This document shows positions 12,301 through 23,557 of a stretch of 64,000 nt of DNA, one piece after another. A model generated the notes under the pieces. The model was not told the origin of the DNA, did not search any database, and saw only the letters and a program-made list of their open reading frames with translations. How positions within the stretch are numbered: position 1 is the first letter of the stretch; each line of letters begins with the position of its first letter. The stretch lies in the NCBI GenBank assembly GCA_949358305.1, contig OX442318.1:3768501-3832500 (forward strand), in the 5' to 3' direction. Made by a program: the position numbers and the translations under genes. The DNA is from Strigamia acuminata. Taxonomy: Eukaryota; Arthropoda; Chilopoda; Geophilomorpha; Linotaeniidae.

Positions 12301-14977
12301 GTGAGACACAAATCAAAAGTTGATTGTTGTGCATGTGCACAATGGCAGTGATTGGTTTATTGTTTCATTTCGATTCATTGTCTGATAAATGAAACTCACA
12401 AAAATTGTCTGTTTGAATTGTATTCAACTGAGGTAAATTTTAGATTGTGCACATATGTAACAGACTATAAAAGACAATTAATTTTAAACTTTTTTTCTTT
12501 TTTGAGGTGAATACAATAAGGGGTTTCATAATCATAATAATCACAATCGCTCTATTATTGAAGACCCACGCCAGGTTCAATTGATTATACTACTGTCACA
12601 TGACTTCCGGTTATGTTATGTTATGTTTTAAGCATGAAAAGCTTCTTTTTCAGTGATTATAAATAAGCGCTGAAACGCTGAAGCGATTATTCATGTGATT
12701 GGCCCACGCAAGTCACATGATAATCGCTTCAGCAGAATAATCGTCATAATCGCTTCAGCGCCTTCAGCGCATCATTTATGAAACCCCCTAATGTACAATC
12801 ATTTTCACAGAAAGTGTTCATGCATTTTTGTGACTCATGTAAAAATAAGCATGATTTGCCATAGAAGTTCTATTTGTTTGCCAAAAGGTATTTTAAGTGA
12901 AGATACTGTATGCGTTTAGTGGTGGTTTAGGAGTCATATAAAATAACATTACTCTAAAACTAAACTTTACCTTTTTAAGACGTAATCCACATTCTGCTCT
13001 CGTTGCTGAAGTGAGGCCGAATCCATATTGCAAATCCAATGGATATGTTAATCCTACCTAAAATTAAACTCAATAATTTCAACTGTAATGTCTGACTGAA
13101 AGCATGGAAATTTGCTGTATTGTATTATACAGGGTGTTTCACCAAAGGGTTTGGAGTAAAATATTTCAGTCAATAAAAAACTATCACAGATTCATGAAAA
13201 CAATCTGTGATAGTTTTTTATTTACTGAAATATTCTACTGAAATACATTAGTGAAATACAGAAAAGCAGAAGTAATTAAATACAATTCAGAAGTAAAGAC
13301 TACTATATTTGTTAATGTTTTGCATTGCATAGGTTAAAGGTTACTCTACTTGTACATGCCCCGTTTAAACGCCCGGGCGTTTAATTCTTTTTTTGAGCTG
13401 CTTCTCCCGGCGCCAATATGAAACCCGGCGCAAAAAAAGCGATTTTTCTGCAAGAATTACCGATTTTTTGCAAAAAAACGGTGATTTTGGGGGGATCTGG
13501 CGCTTATTCGGGGCCGGCGTCAATTTAGTAAATCGCCGATGACTGGCCGGCGCTAAAACGGGGCCGGCGCTTTATTGAACCCGGGCGTTTAAACGGGGCG
13601 GTACGGTATATTTGTTAATGTTTTGCATTGCATAGGTTAAAGGTTACTCTACTTGTACATGCCGTGTGCTAGAGTTTGTTTTAAAGTTAGCACCGGTTTA
13701 TATACAAGTAGTTAAATGCTAATGGATAATCGGTAAACACATAACCAGAACTTCTGCCTGTATCTTGATAGCTTAATTACAGCAATAAAGTAAAAAAAAC
13801 TTTGGGATATACTAGTGTTAAGGATTGTCCTGTTACCAATTCTGCTACTTTTACCACTACACCAAGTTTTCTATAAATTTCAGAGCCACGTAATGTCCGT
13901 CCATCTACAATTGTAAGTTAAAATCAAATTATATCAAAATTAACGAAAAATTAAACATTTTTTAGACTCGCATTTCACTCTGGTGCAAGTGCCCCGTGGA
14001 TGTATTTCTTTTATTAAAGACACAGCCAACGGTGATAATCTCTGCAATTACAAAACAAGAAAAGACAGACATGGAAATATCATATGTAAACTATTAATAC
14101 TACAGTATGTTTACATGCAGGGAATATTTAGAGCGAGATGAAATATTCCGTGTGCACAACTGTCATGTAAACAGGGATGACAAGGATTACTCGAGTAGTG
14201 AATAATCCCTCGCAGAAGGTTGTTTAATTCAAGTGAACTCAAACTATTTTTATTCCGCATGCGTGCATCGCTTCCGACACCCCCATTGGTCGAAAACCGA
14301 AAGTGATCACGAATTATATTCTGCTGTAAACAACAGTTTGATTTTTTCACCACTCGAATTATTCACTACTCGAATTATTCGGTGCATGTAAACTTACAAG
14401 TTAGTATTAGTGTAGACTATTTGAGAATATTTTTATGCTAGACTTCTGTTACATCTTTTAATTAGAAACTTACCTTGAGTTGATGGCTGACATCGATTAT
14501 GAATGCCTTTTGAATAATATTGTAACTGTAGTTTAAATTCCACAATTTAGTAAGATCAACACCGTCTGTTTTTATAAGTCTATCTAGTGGGTTTAGGGAA
14601 TCTAACTGTCCTGCTTCCATTTTAGGTGGCTGATAGCAATCCCATGCATACTTATTTAGTGCCACGCATAATTGGATATCAGGAAAGTCAAACGCTTCAA
14701 TCTTTTCTTCAGTGACATCAACAGTTGTCGGGGTTGTCAGATAATAAGAAATGCGGTCGTACATTTGGTAAGAATAGATGAGAATGCAGGCCACAACTAG
14801 AAGTGCCCAAAACATACGGAACGCTAGAGACTTTTGTCTATTAATCGTCGGTTTAAATTCTTGCGGAATGTTGTTTTCTATGTCTACTGCTGTGAGGCAA
14901 TCTTTCACCACAAGACGAAGTCTTCGATGAACCTTGTGATAAAGTCTATTTTCAGTTCGGTGCTTAATTTTCATCAT
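9330..14977 (-). CDS. G2: two-domain DEG/ENaC channel subunit
   Basis: Exons: 14977-14474, 14041-13972, 13904-13813, 13057-12971, 12178-12075, 12014-11201, 11143-11059, 11001-10919, 10862-10764, 9879-9770, 9702-9330, giving about 806 residues. Domain 1 has TM1 in E1 (ILIYSYQMYDR), CDCTRSCE and GGNLGLWLGLSLLS in E6. Domain 2 has TM1 late in E6 (FYVIYLCLFAFGIFVV), FPNIIICSG, then ECMCIRPC and VTLGLSVLAAIHF in E11. Intron phases are 0,1,0,0,2,0,1,0,0,2. The start is the first ATG after the E1 acceptor (TTTGTAG, T, ATG ATG). The E2 and E6 donors read GCGAGT and GCAAGT, so two introns are probably GC-AG; unspliced E6 would end at ASEL. No internal stop is seen. Expected to be a plasma-membrane cation channel subunit; ligand unknown. 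It is the most divergent member of the array. Confidence 0.88.
9981..10463. repeat. Two abutting 21-bp minisatellites in G2 intron 9
   Basis: 9981-10169 is nine copies of CAACAAAAAATCCATTTTATG. 10170-10463 is fourteen copies of CAAAATAAAAATAAAAATGTG. Both units are 21 bp and join in register, so every frame without a stop in one unit stays open for the whole array. The array sits inside the 884-bp intron between exons 10 and 9 of G2. Confidence 0.95.
12520..12788. mobile_element. PIF/Harbinger-like MITE in G2 intron 4
   Basis: Inverted ends GGGGTTTCATAA and TTATGAAACCCCC, flanked by the 3-bp direct repeat TAA (12517-12519, 12789-12791), the target type of PIF/Harbinger elements. The inside has AATCGCTTCAGC repeats in both orientations. 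269 bp, no coding capacity. Confidence 0.65.
13130..13250. mobile_element. Truncated CAGGGTG foldback element
   Basis: Begins TACAGGGTGTTTCACC, like the ends of the elements at 22217 and 23558. It then folds into a hairpin (AACTATCACAGATT against AATCTGTGATAGTT). It lies in G2 intron 3. Confidence 0.5.
13304..13663. repeat. 57-bp direct repeats around a GC-rich inverted-repeat insert
   Basis: 13304-13360 and 13607-13663 are identical. Between them is a GC-rich block with perfect terminal inverted repeats CCCCGTTTAAACGCCCGGG and many GCCGGCGC motifs, unlike the AT-rich surroundings. In G2 intron 3. Confidence 0.75.
14107..14393. mobile_element. MITE-like element in G2 intron 1
   Basis: Inverted ends GTTTACATGCA and TGCATGTAAAC, with subterminal CACTCGAATTATTC repeats. 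No coding capacity. The target duplication is not clear. Confidence 0.45.
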
Positions 14978-15341
14978 ACTACAAAGAAATATCAAAAATT
15001 TCAAACAGGTTTGCTCGCACAATGCGATCGGAACAATACTGAAAGCATGAAGGAGGGTTTGGTTTGTTTATTTAAATGTGGTTGTGTAAGTGTTGTGTTG
15101 TCTGTATTTGCTGTGAGCATTGGTTTGTGGCGTCAGCGGAAGGCACGGCTGCATACTACAAGTAGTACGTTGTGTCGCATTGTTTGTTTGCGTTGCAACC
15201 CGTCTGTTTTACCGCCTAGTACGGAGAACGGCGTAGTTTTACGTCAAATGTAAAATTTGTGTTTGTTGTGATGATTATCTAAGGATTGATGTGGATGTGA
15301 AGAAAAGGGACAAAGTGTTAGCGTTAGTGTAAACCGGAAGT

Positions 15342-15917
15342 GTGTCTGTTAAGTTCATTTACGGTATATGCACAGTCGCCAGGTGGCGCTTGTACATTAA
15401 TGAAAGACATAATGATCGTATTGAAATATTTACTACCGGTGCTTTAAGTGTTTTTGGTGACTTAACCTGTAATGTTAGTTCGGAATGTGACATGAATATT
15501 GCGCAAAAGTCCACTAATCAAAAGAATAAGGGGAAAAGTAGTAATAAGCGTGAATCTAAAAGCGCAAATCAAGTTAAACGTTCTGATAAAATGAGATTAT
15601 GGCATTCCAGATTGGCTCATATGAATGTCAAATCAATTAAGAAACTTTCAGAAAATCCCTAAGTGCTTGGTGTCGACAATTGTGATTTAGATAAAAAGTT
15701 TTCGTGTAATTCTTGTTCACGTTTGAAATCAACGAGAGCCTCATTTCCACTAAATGACGACCATGTTGCCTCAGATTCCTTGGAACTGCTACATATGGAT
15801 GTTTGGGGTCCAAGTCGAGCGACATTAAGTGGTGGAGCCAAGTACTTATTAACCATTATCGATGATGCTACGAGATATGCTTGGGTATTCCCAATGACAA
15901 AGCAAAATGAAGTTTAA
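15342..15917 (+). pseudogene. Ty1/copia pol fragment (gag-pre-integrase and integrase start)
   Basis: The plus-strand reading contains LWHSRLAHMN and FSCNSC (the HHCC zinc-binding region of the copia pre-integrase). It continues with LLHMDVWGP and IIDDATRYAWVF, carrying the first integrase aspartates. A single in-frame TAA at 15660-15662 and another at 15915-15917 break it. The rest of integrase, RT and RNase H are missing; about 200 bp beyond may be decayed remains. No LTRs were identified. Confidence 0.8.
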
Positions 15918-16184
15918 CCTAGGGTATTCATGTTACAGTTCGAATATATTCAAAAGCTTTGTAAACGATTTAACATTGTTCCTAATTATTTAGTTAAAGT
16001 GCCTGTTACCCCCGCTACTACCTTAGTGCGAAATGCAAACGTGGAACCAAATGAATACGAACTTAAATGCGTTTCGATTGTTTCAATAGAGTGGAAATAA
16101 GATCGTGCATTTTTGTTTCGGCCACAAAATTGTCAACTTTTAATGCGGAAAACAAATTAAAAAAATATGGATTGCTATTAATGA

Positions 16185-17095
16185 CCCCCCTGAATTAACG
16201 GATTTCCCCCCCCCCGAATATATATGTTTGGCCCCCCAAATAAAAATAATAAGGAAAATCTACTTAGTCCCCAAAAAACATTTTTGGGCCCCCTAAAAAC
16301 TGAATTTTTCCCCCAAACAGAAATATCAAAAATAACTCAATTACCCTCTAAAATGAGCATAATATGTTGCAGTTATTGCACTACAAGTGCCTTTTTAGCC
16401 TTAGACGGCCTGCCACGTTTCCTTTTTTTTCCTAGAGGAACATTTTGCGCCTCAAACGAAACAGAGTATAGCTTCTCACCAATTGCTATACCTAAAATGT
16501 GTTTACACATGTAGGTCTTAAAAAAAATTGGACCTGTGCAAGTCCCTTTGTCCCATTCGTTATTTCCTATGATAACAAGCCATAAACTGTTCTTCGACTG
16601 TATGTAGGTATCGAAGTGGCGCCAATTTTTAAGGTCAACCTGTCGTATGTACGTACTTGTCGATGTCATTTTCGGGCAGTGCCTTTTTCATAGCAGGAAC
16701 AACGAAACACCGCTCACTGTCTTCTTCAATCCTGATTTTAATTACTGGCATCGAGCGCTTCCAGTTACAAGCCTTCGTGATCTGTTTTAGAGTAAGCGTA
16801 GGGGTGCAGGCAAACAGTTTGGCATTTACACAATCGGGTTTTCGCTCACTAGACCAATTGCGGACCATTTCTAGCTAGTTTATATATTCAAACAGACATG
16901 TACGTCGCACGAACGTTACTGCAAATACATACATGACTTAACGAGGCGAAAATACCTTGTTTTGGGGGTTTAGGAAAATGGGGGGAACTAACTTTAAAGG
17001 TGGTGAAGTAGATATTTTTGGGGGGTTCAAAAAGTGGGGGGCATTTCATTTTATTTTGCGGGGGAATTCATAGTTTTTGGGGGGCGTTTTATTAT
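16185..17095 (-). mobile_element. Mutator-like element remnant with poly-C/poly-G ends
   Basis: Left end 16185-16320 has C-runs (5-10 C) every 20-30 bp. Right end 16955-17095 has matching G-runs, so the two ends are roughly inverted. Between them lies a transposase fragment with a SWIM zinc finger (16373-16868). Size and content suggest an internally deleted MULE. No clear target duplication was found. Confidence 0.5.
16373..16868 (-). pseudogene. MULE-type transposase C-terminal fragment with SWIM zinc finger
   Basis: Two overlapping minus-strand frames (16868-16635 and 16669-16373) join across a frameshift near 16655, where GTAC is duplicated. The second frame has GTCTGPIFFKTYMCKHILGI, fitting the SWIM pattern CxC...CxH, followed by the basic tail KKRKRGRPSKAKKA. 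The same architecture occurs at the C terminus of MULE-like transposases and domesticated SWIM proteins. The catalytic DDE part is absent. Confidence 0.7.
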
Positions 17096-17636
17096 TGGCC
17101 AAAAAAATATGTCGGTTTACCAAACTGGCACCCGTCTTTCTTTTTAAAAAAAAGTAGACGTTTCCATCTTTAATGGATCATTAGCTACAAGTAGAAAAGC
17201 GAACCCCTGCCTTTTAGTGGACAACATTTTTCCAGACTCAAATAATCAGTTTTTCTAAAGGGGCATTAGTCACTCCAAGTTAAAAACGTCATTGATTTCT
17301 ACAAAACTAATCCATAAGCATGAATGGTCTTACACTTGTAGAAAAACTTCTACATAAGTGGGTCAAGTGTGAACTAGGCATTCGTAGACTGGTTTAAAAA
17401 TAATAAACAAGCATAAATGACTTTATCAATGCGCCTGTTGTAAATACGTAGCTGTTCCTGTGCGCACCTAGCTTCAAATTCATTGTAAACTAAAAACTTG
17501 ATTGCCATTACCGAAAATAGATTTGTACGGAGTACTTTATATTGAAGTGAGTGATGAAGCATGTCTAGGGACTCAGGAAGGTAAAGATAGAAAGTTGTAT
17601 GTGTAATAAGTTTCTTACCTGACAACTGGTGTAATG

Positions 17637-18662
17637 AAGTTGTTTGTGCTTTATTGATCTTCCACGCTGGCGTGTTTAAACTCCATTGGTCAATACTAAC
17701 CATTCACCATTTTGTATTACGCTGATCGCCAGCAGCGGCTCCTCTGTTTTTCCGTATTCACTTATGCTAATTCTTGCATCCAAGATGTCCGCGTACTTAT
17801 TTCGTGCTTGACCAAAACTTCTAGAAATCATACAAAAATAGCACACGCTTTTTATAACAGCCAATTATTCTCTAAAGTGTATAATCTTCTGTTAATACTG
17901 AACTGCCCACTCCACCGACACTTGTCATCATTGATTCTATGCTGACAACATTGTATGATTGAAATTGAGTGAGTGGTAGGAGGAGAATTTAGTAGACATG
18001 TATTGGCCGTTTCTCTTACCGTGTAGAAATGAAAATTTCTACTTACATAACTCATAAACAGGACTTGTAATTGGTTTTTCAATCTATAAAACATAAAGAT
18101 GTAATTTTGGCGATTAGTTGGAAGGGGTTATAAAATGCTTTTATTTCTTTTTTATTGCAGCTTACGTACTTTATACACAACCACTCTGAATTTATTAGTG
18201 GTAATGGTCCAAATTACAATTTTTATTACGTTTCGTGTCGAATGAAACGATAACGTCCTTTTTTTAATTGAAACACGAAATGACTATAAAATGTGTATTT
18301 TCAGCTAATAGTATCTCTTTCCTCCTAGATAGAACTCACACAAGCAATTTCTTTTATACAATGTTGCCAGCACAGAATCAATGATAAGTGGAGTGAGCAC
18401 CTCAGTATTAACAGAAGATTATACACGTAAGAGATAATCCACTGTTACAAAAAGCGTGTGCTATGTTTGTTGTCTGGAAGTTCTGATCAAGCAAGAAATA
18501 AGTACGGGTACATCTTGGATACAGGAATTAGCATAAGTGAATACGGAAAAACACAGGGGTCGCTGCTGGCGATCAGCATAATACAAAATGGTGAATGGTC
18601 AGTATTAACCAATGGAATTTAAACACGCCAGTGTGGAAGATCAATAAAGCGCAGACAACTTT
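17637..18662. repeat. Inverted duplication, about 310-bp arms
   Basis: 17637-17957 and 18357-18662 are inverted copies with roughly 85-90% identity by eye. The spacer and parts of the arms align with the 5' flank of G3 (29720-30180), so this is gene-flank DNA duplicated in inverted orientation, not a clear transposon. Both arms keep an open frame ending in NGEW(L/S)VLTNG(V/I) and stop. Confidence 0.6.
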
Positions 18663-18693
18663 ATTACTAACTTTATTACTTAACGTAGCAAGT

Positions 18694-19077
18694 TGTGACG
18701 ATGACTACCCGGGATAGGAATTATTGCTAAAAGTACAAGTGAAACTGCAGAGTGTGTGTAAAGTGCAAAGAATGAGGCGTTTATGTTTACCAAAACATAG
18801 AACATTTATTAAGCCGGAATAAAGTTATATAATAACTATGGCCGACAAATGGCCAGTAAATAAATGAATTTAAACTATACAAGTTATTAGCTCGAAAGCC
18901 CTAAAAATAATGCGGAGATGTCGTTGTTTTCAGCCGTGAAATAAGATGTTTAACTTTCTTATTTCTCGTGGCGGAACAGATGTCATCGTAACAATCGGAC
19001 TGATTGTCGTCAGCTTCGGTTGGTTCTGTGTAACTAAATTATCCGAGAAGTGCGGTTGACTTTGCCGCATCGTCACA
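18694..19077. mobile_element. LTR-like segment, TGTGACGATG...CATCGTCACA
   Basis: A 384-bp stretch begins TG and ends CA with inverted ends; the inverted match extends outward to 14 bp (AAGTTGTGACGATG). No direct target duplication is visible, so it could also be a short inverted-repeat element. It abuts the inverted duplication at 17637-18662. Confidence 0.35.
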
Positions 19078-19099
19078 ACTTTGGGTGACCATTGGTTTA

Positions 19100-19160
19100 A
19101 ATATCTATTCGTAGATATTTACCAATTGGTCTATTTATGGTTATCAAAATAACCATAAAT
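19100..19160. repeat. Two adjacent perfect small hairpins
   Basis: AAATATCTATTCGTAGATATTT at 19100-19121 and ATTTATGGTTAT/ATAACCATAAAT at 19133-19160. Further weaker inverted repeats follow to about 19330. No gene is seen from 18700 to 20390. Confidence 0.5.
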
Positions 19161-19552
19161 ATGAGTTACTCAAAGTTAAACTTCAAATGAGTATTTGCGT
19201 ACGGATAAATTGGTTTACAACTTATCGTGTATCGCAATGAAACTTCTGGTTCCGTGAAAATATTAATTTGTAACTTATGAAAATAAATCACAAATTATAT
19301 TTGAACTTGGTTCTAAAACTCATCACGAAGGAACTCGAAATCATGTGGGATTTACAAATAAAACCGAGCATGCAAAGGTATGGATTGAGTTATTAAATTA
19401 CAAATAATCTAATAATCAAACATAACTAAAACCTGTATAAATAAAACGATTATGAAAAGACCCTGTCGATTCTGTTGCACCAAAGTACAACCAGCCCAGA
19501 ATTGAATCAATGGCGCTCACGTCAATCCAACACTAGGTTTGACCCTAATGTC

Positions 19553-19815
19553 TCGTTGGAAAAGGAATTGAGCACGGCATTTTACTGCACGTGCCCCTAC
19601 AACGGAATGTTGGCATGAAGTACGGGAAAAGGGGTTGAGCACGGCATTTTACTGCACGTGCCCCTACAACGGAATGTTGGCATGAAGTACGGGAAAAAGG
19701 ATTGAGCACGGAATCTAATGCACGTGCCCCTACAACGGAATGTTGGCATGTAGACAGGTAAATGGAATGAGCACGAAATTTAATGCACGTGCCCCTACAA
19801 CGGAATGTTGGCATG
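19553..19815. repeat. About 67-bp minisatellite, four units
   Basis: Units containing CACGTGCCCCTACAACGGAA start at 19570, 19637, 19704 and 19769 and end in short GCGAA repeats. The unit is GC-richer than the flanks. Confidence 0.9.
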
Positions 19816-20193
19816 AAGCGAAGCGAAGCGAAGCGCAGAATATGGGCTCAAGTAAGTATCAAACAGAAAACAAAAACAAGAGCCAGCTATTTCCGGTTTA
19901 CACCGGGTTATATACTCAGAGAGAAGAATGAGTGGCCATTGCTCCAATAGGAACACTGGTCACTCCAAACTGTCCAATCCTAGTAAATAGGAAGTGGATA
20001 CAGGGGACATAGTCTTCTACAAAGTCTGTCCCAGGAAGTGGATAAGGAGGACACATTTGCAATTAAGGCTATTGTCTTAATTCAAAGTGTATCTTCAAAC
20101 ACTGTGGGTGGTGAGGGGGAACTTAATCCTTTTGCCCAGGTGTTGTTATAATTTGTCTAAATCATAACACAACTGGAGGAATGAAGACTCAAA

Positions 20194-20215
20194 TATATCA
20201 TACTAGTATGATATA
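20194..20215. repeat. Perfect 22-bp palindrome
   Basis: Two 11-bp arms, TATATCATACT and AGTATGATATA, with no spacer. It may be a hairpin or chance in AT-rich DNA. Confidence 0.6.
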
Positions 20216-20397
20216 ATATCTAAGAATACTGTGGATTTATATAAAACCTTTAATTTTATATAAACATCACATAAATAAAATGTATATTCGAATTTCCCGC
20301 CGAAATGGGAAATAGCGCCATCTATCGGTGAATTTGGGACTAAATATGACGTCATGACCGTCACAAAGTAATAAAGCAAATAATAAAGTTGTTTGGA

Positions 20398-20618
20398 TAA
20401 GTCAAATTAGCCGGGTCTTTGATCGATACAGTTTTTTGGATCGGTTCACTCATACGGGTCCCATCGCTTCTTCGAATATCATCTCTTCACTTCTTAATGG
20501 TTTGCATTTTGGTTGTAATTGGTGTTTGAAGTTTTCTCACACATGTTTTAATCTGTCTAGCAAGCTTTTTGTGATTGACTCATTTTGCAACATCCAAAAT
20601 CAAGTTGAGGAAGGAAAG
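20398..20618 (-). pseudogene. Relic of DEG/ENaC exon 6 (linker and TM1 of domain 2)
   Basis: Matches G2 11406-11690 with gaps: TTAGCCGGGT, ACAGTTTTTTG, GTTTGCATTTTGGTTGT and CATCCAAAATCAAGTTGA are shared. The sodium-channel linker region is present, so the relic comes from a two-domain gene. Frames are destroyed. Confidence 0.65.
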
Positions 20619-21228
20619 TTCACAAACTCACCTGATCGTCAGCGTAACCATAAAGGATTGTAAACAGTTTCTTTTCTGTGAAAAGGTTGTTTGTTTTCGC
20701 GCATATAAAATTTATGTTTTTCTGTTGCTATTACAGGAATGGAAACAGCAGTTTATTGCCAATAAAAATGCAAAATTATAGCTATTGAATTTTATTATAA
20801 TTGCAGATATTAACAATTTCCGTCCTTGGAACTTTGCTGGGCAATTTGCTGGATGCGGTTTCAACTTCCGGTCAAGGGTCCACAGGATGCACATGCAGGC
20901 TGTTTGTTTACCACCAAGTATCGTATGCATTAATTAAATGCAATAAATAGAAGTTTTTTTCTCAAAGTTTGAAGATTAATTTTTGTTCCTAATTTTTATT
21001 TTGCGGCGACATCTACCGGTGGAATTTATAAAATTTATTTATGGTCGTATGATATAGTACTAGATATTACAAAGATATATCGTATAGTTTGTGGTTTGAA
21101 CATTTTGTACTTTATTGATTTCTCAACTAGTTTAAACATGATTTTAACAAGTATTAATTTGTTTTAAATATTTTCTTTCTAAATTTTAAGTAGTGAGACA
21201 TTTTGACGCCAGACGGTGCTCGGCTAAA

Positions 21229-21829
21229 ATGGCCGCTTGGACGAAGTTTGTTTATTTCTTGCTTCTTCCCGAAATAATTTCAATTTTCGTAGAAAACGAA
21301 GATTTACATTCACAATCCTTCAATGGGAAAATCGAGAAGATGAATTCGGCTATGTAAATTTTATATTCCGTATCGTATATCTGCGTCTCTCGGGTTGAAA
21401 AATCAAATTTCCCAACCTTCAAATTTTAATTTTTGTTTTGTTTCGTTTAATTTCAGCAAATTAAATTTGTTTTAGATCGAGATTGACCGTGAAAGAATCA
21501 CAATCGCAATATTCACAAGCTGCGTCGTCTGATGTAAGCGATGTTACGAAAATGAAACGTGCTACCGGTAAGTAATTTCAAACATCACCATGTTAAATTT
21601 CCTCTACTTTTCGTGATTTGTGGAATTACCACCCTCATTGGATGCATGAAAGTTGCAATAGTGATGGATTAACACATTCAGTGTCCACTACAGTAGCTTA
21701 GCACTAAATTGGGCTGGAAAATTTATTTCCAATTAATAATCTAATTTTTTTATTTATTTATTTATTTTTTTAAAAAGTAGGGAAAATGACTTGCAAATTC
21801 ATCTTTCAGGGTTGAGACGAATAAGATGA
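21229..21829 (+). CDS. Putative three-exon small gene, copy A (about 78 aa)
   Basis: Exons 21229-21353, 21476-21567 and 21810-21829 join in frame through GT-AG introns (donors GTAAATT and GTAAGTAA; acceptors TTTTAG and TTTCAG). The ATG lies in AAAATGGCCGC, a YY1-like start context. The product begins MAAWTKFVYFLLLPEIISIF, a possible signal or membrane segment, and contains SRLTVKE, SQYSQAASS, and ends KRATGLRRIR. Copy B at 46841-47371 keeps the same exon structure; the only exon 2 size change between them is 12 nt, in frame. No known domain is recognised. The plus orientation is opposite to the channel genes. It could also be the 5' part of a longer gene or a transcribed repeat. Confidence 0.4.
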
Positions 21830-22099
21830 AGTTACAAATGTTTTCACTGCAGTTATTAAAGGAAAACTGAGTTTTGGACCACTGTATCCAATGCTGTTAT
21901 TCCCGACAATTTTATGGTACCGAAATCCTGGGATTAAGGTGATCTGAATTCTGAATGCTGGGATTTTGATGCTAAAATTTTTTTCTCTAAAAATATGCTG
22001 AATTGATACGAAATGAGCTGAAAAATCAATTTCCGCCCTCGGAATTTTCATAGCCGAAAGATAAATTACAAATACATTTATTTTTGTGTTATCAACTTT

Positions 22100-22200
22100 A
22101 TTTTTCATTTCTTAATAATTTTACAATTTAAAATACAGAAGTACACAAGAAATGCGCGGATTAAAGGACAGATAGACACCGATTGTGAGACTAAAAGTTG
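22100..22200 (-). pseudogene. Faint relic of a DEG/ENaC last exon
   Basis: ACACAAGAAATG...GACAGATAG...GAGACTAA aligns with the TM2 part of exon 11 (for example G3 25190-25260). The same relic recurs at 47590-47720. Strongly decayed. Confidence 0.35.
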
Positions 22201-22216
22201 TTGTGTATTGTCAATA

Positions 22217-22781
22217 CAGGGTGTATCAGAATTTATGTTACACAGAAATAAGGGGTATAGAGGGGGACCAGGAGATCACATTTCCACTAATCAAAAATTC
22301 CAAAAAAAATTTCCCACTTTGTTACAACCCCAATAACAATGGAAGATTTCAAATATCGCGTCATGCATATCGCCCACATTTTCCAGGTTAAAGCGCAATT
22401 CTCAAATAAAAAGATACAACCTATCATTTTAATGTTAAAGAATCACAAAAAAAAACCCAAAAAACCGGGAAATCATTTACGTAAAAGATTAATTTTTTTA
22501 GATTATTTACCAAGCTCTGCATTTGAACATATACTGTAGAGCATTTCTTGTAATGAACTTCTGCTGTTGGCTACCGATTGTGTCTTTTTATTTGAGAATT
22601 ACGCTTTAACCTGGCAAATGTGGGCGATATGCGTGACACGCGATATTTGAAATCTTCTATTGTTTTTGGGTTGTAACAAAATGGGAAATTTTTTTTGGAA
22701 TTTTTGATTAGTGGAAACGTGACCTCCTGGTCCCTTTCTATACTCCCTATTTCTGTGTAACATGAATTCTGATACACCCTG
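22217..22781. mobile_element. CAGGGTG foldback MITE, TA-flanked (565 bp)
   Basis: Ends CAGGGTGTATCAGAATT in inverted orientation with TA at 22215-22216 and 22782-22783. Inverted arms are about 210 bp. A Tc1/mariner-like target; no transposase. Confidence 0.8.
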
Positions 22782-23557
22782 TATAACAAAAAGATATGTT
22801 GAAAATTTTCAACTTCAACGCAGCAATGAACTTTAGTTGCCAGAATATCCCGCTAGGTGATTCGGCGCTGCTACATATCACCATACATTGTCAACAAAAA
22901 TGGCGACAGCTACAAACAACCCGCTTATTCCTTTTTGTTTGTCAAAACAATGTCAACTTGTGAACTGGCATGCATTGTTTGTTGCTGCGATGACAATGCA
23001 CGATGACACATGCTTGCGCGTTCTGCTTCTTGCTTGCGCGTTGAAGCTGATGCAGCAATGCATCCATGTGAACTAGGCTTTACAGTAATAATTTACATGT
23101 TTACGCCGTCAAACCACAAATTACAAATTCAAATTGCAAAAAACTTACCGTGAGAAATAACAACTGGTACACTGTATGGACATTAATATATGATTTGGAA
23201 AAGTTATAATTTAAAAAAGTTGTAACAAGATATTACAAAATTGTAAGGATAAACAACACTAAAGGCCAAGAATGCCTGGTCGACGTTTAAGATGACCAAT
23301 AAAAAGAGTTCTTGAAGATTTCCCTATTGTCCCACCAAAGCTAAAACATCTTTAGGAATAGTGACATAACCTGACATTGTTTGGCTGAATTCTGTAGATG
23401 CTGATGGGGTGGTGTGCAAAGCCAATTTTATGTCACCAATGCATCTATTCCATTGATCATGTTCAGAGGTGATAATTTGGAACAGTTTTCTCTAAGATTA
23501 GTTTTAAGGTGTTACCAGGTTGTATCATGTATGCATTCTTATATAACTGCTCGTATA

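Noticed and set aside
15022-15340. Plus-strand frame upstream of the copia fragment as gag
   Set aside because: No zinc knuckle or capsid-like sequence. It partly overlaps G2 exon 1 in antisense.
18694-19077. Firm call of a solo LTR
   Set aside because: The TG...CA ends are there, but the flanks form an inverted, not a direct, repeat. Kept only as a low-confidence feature.
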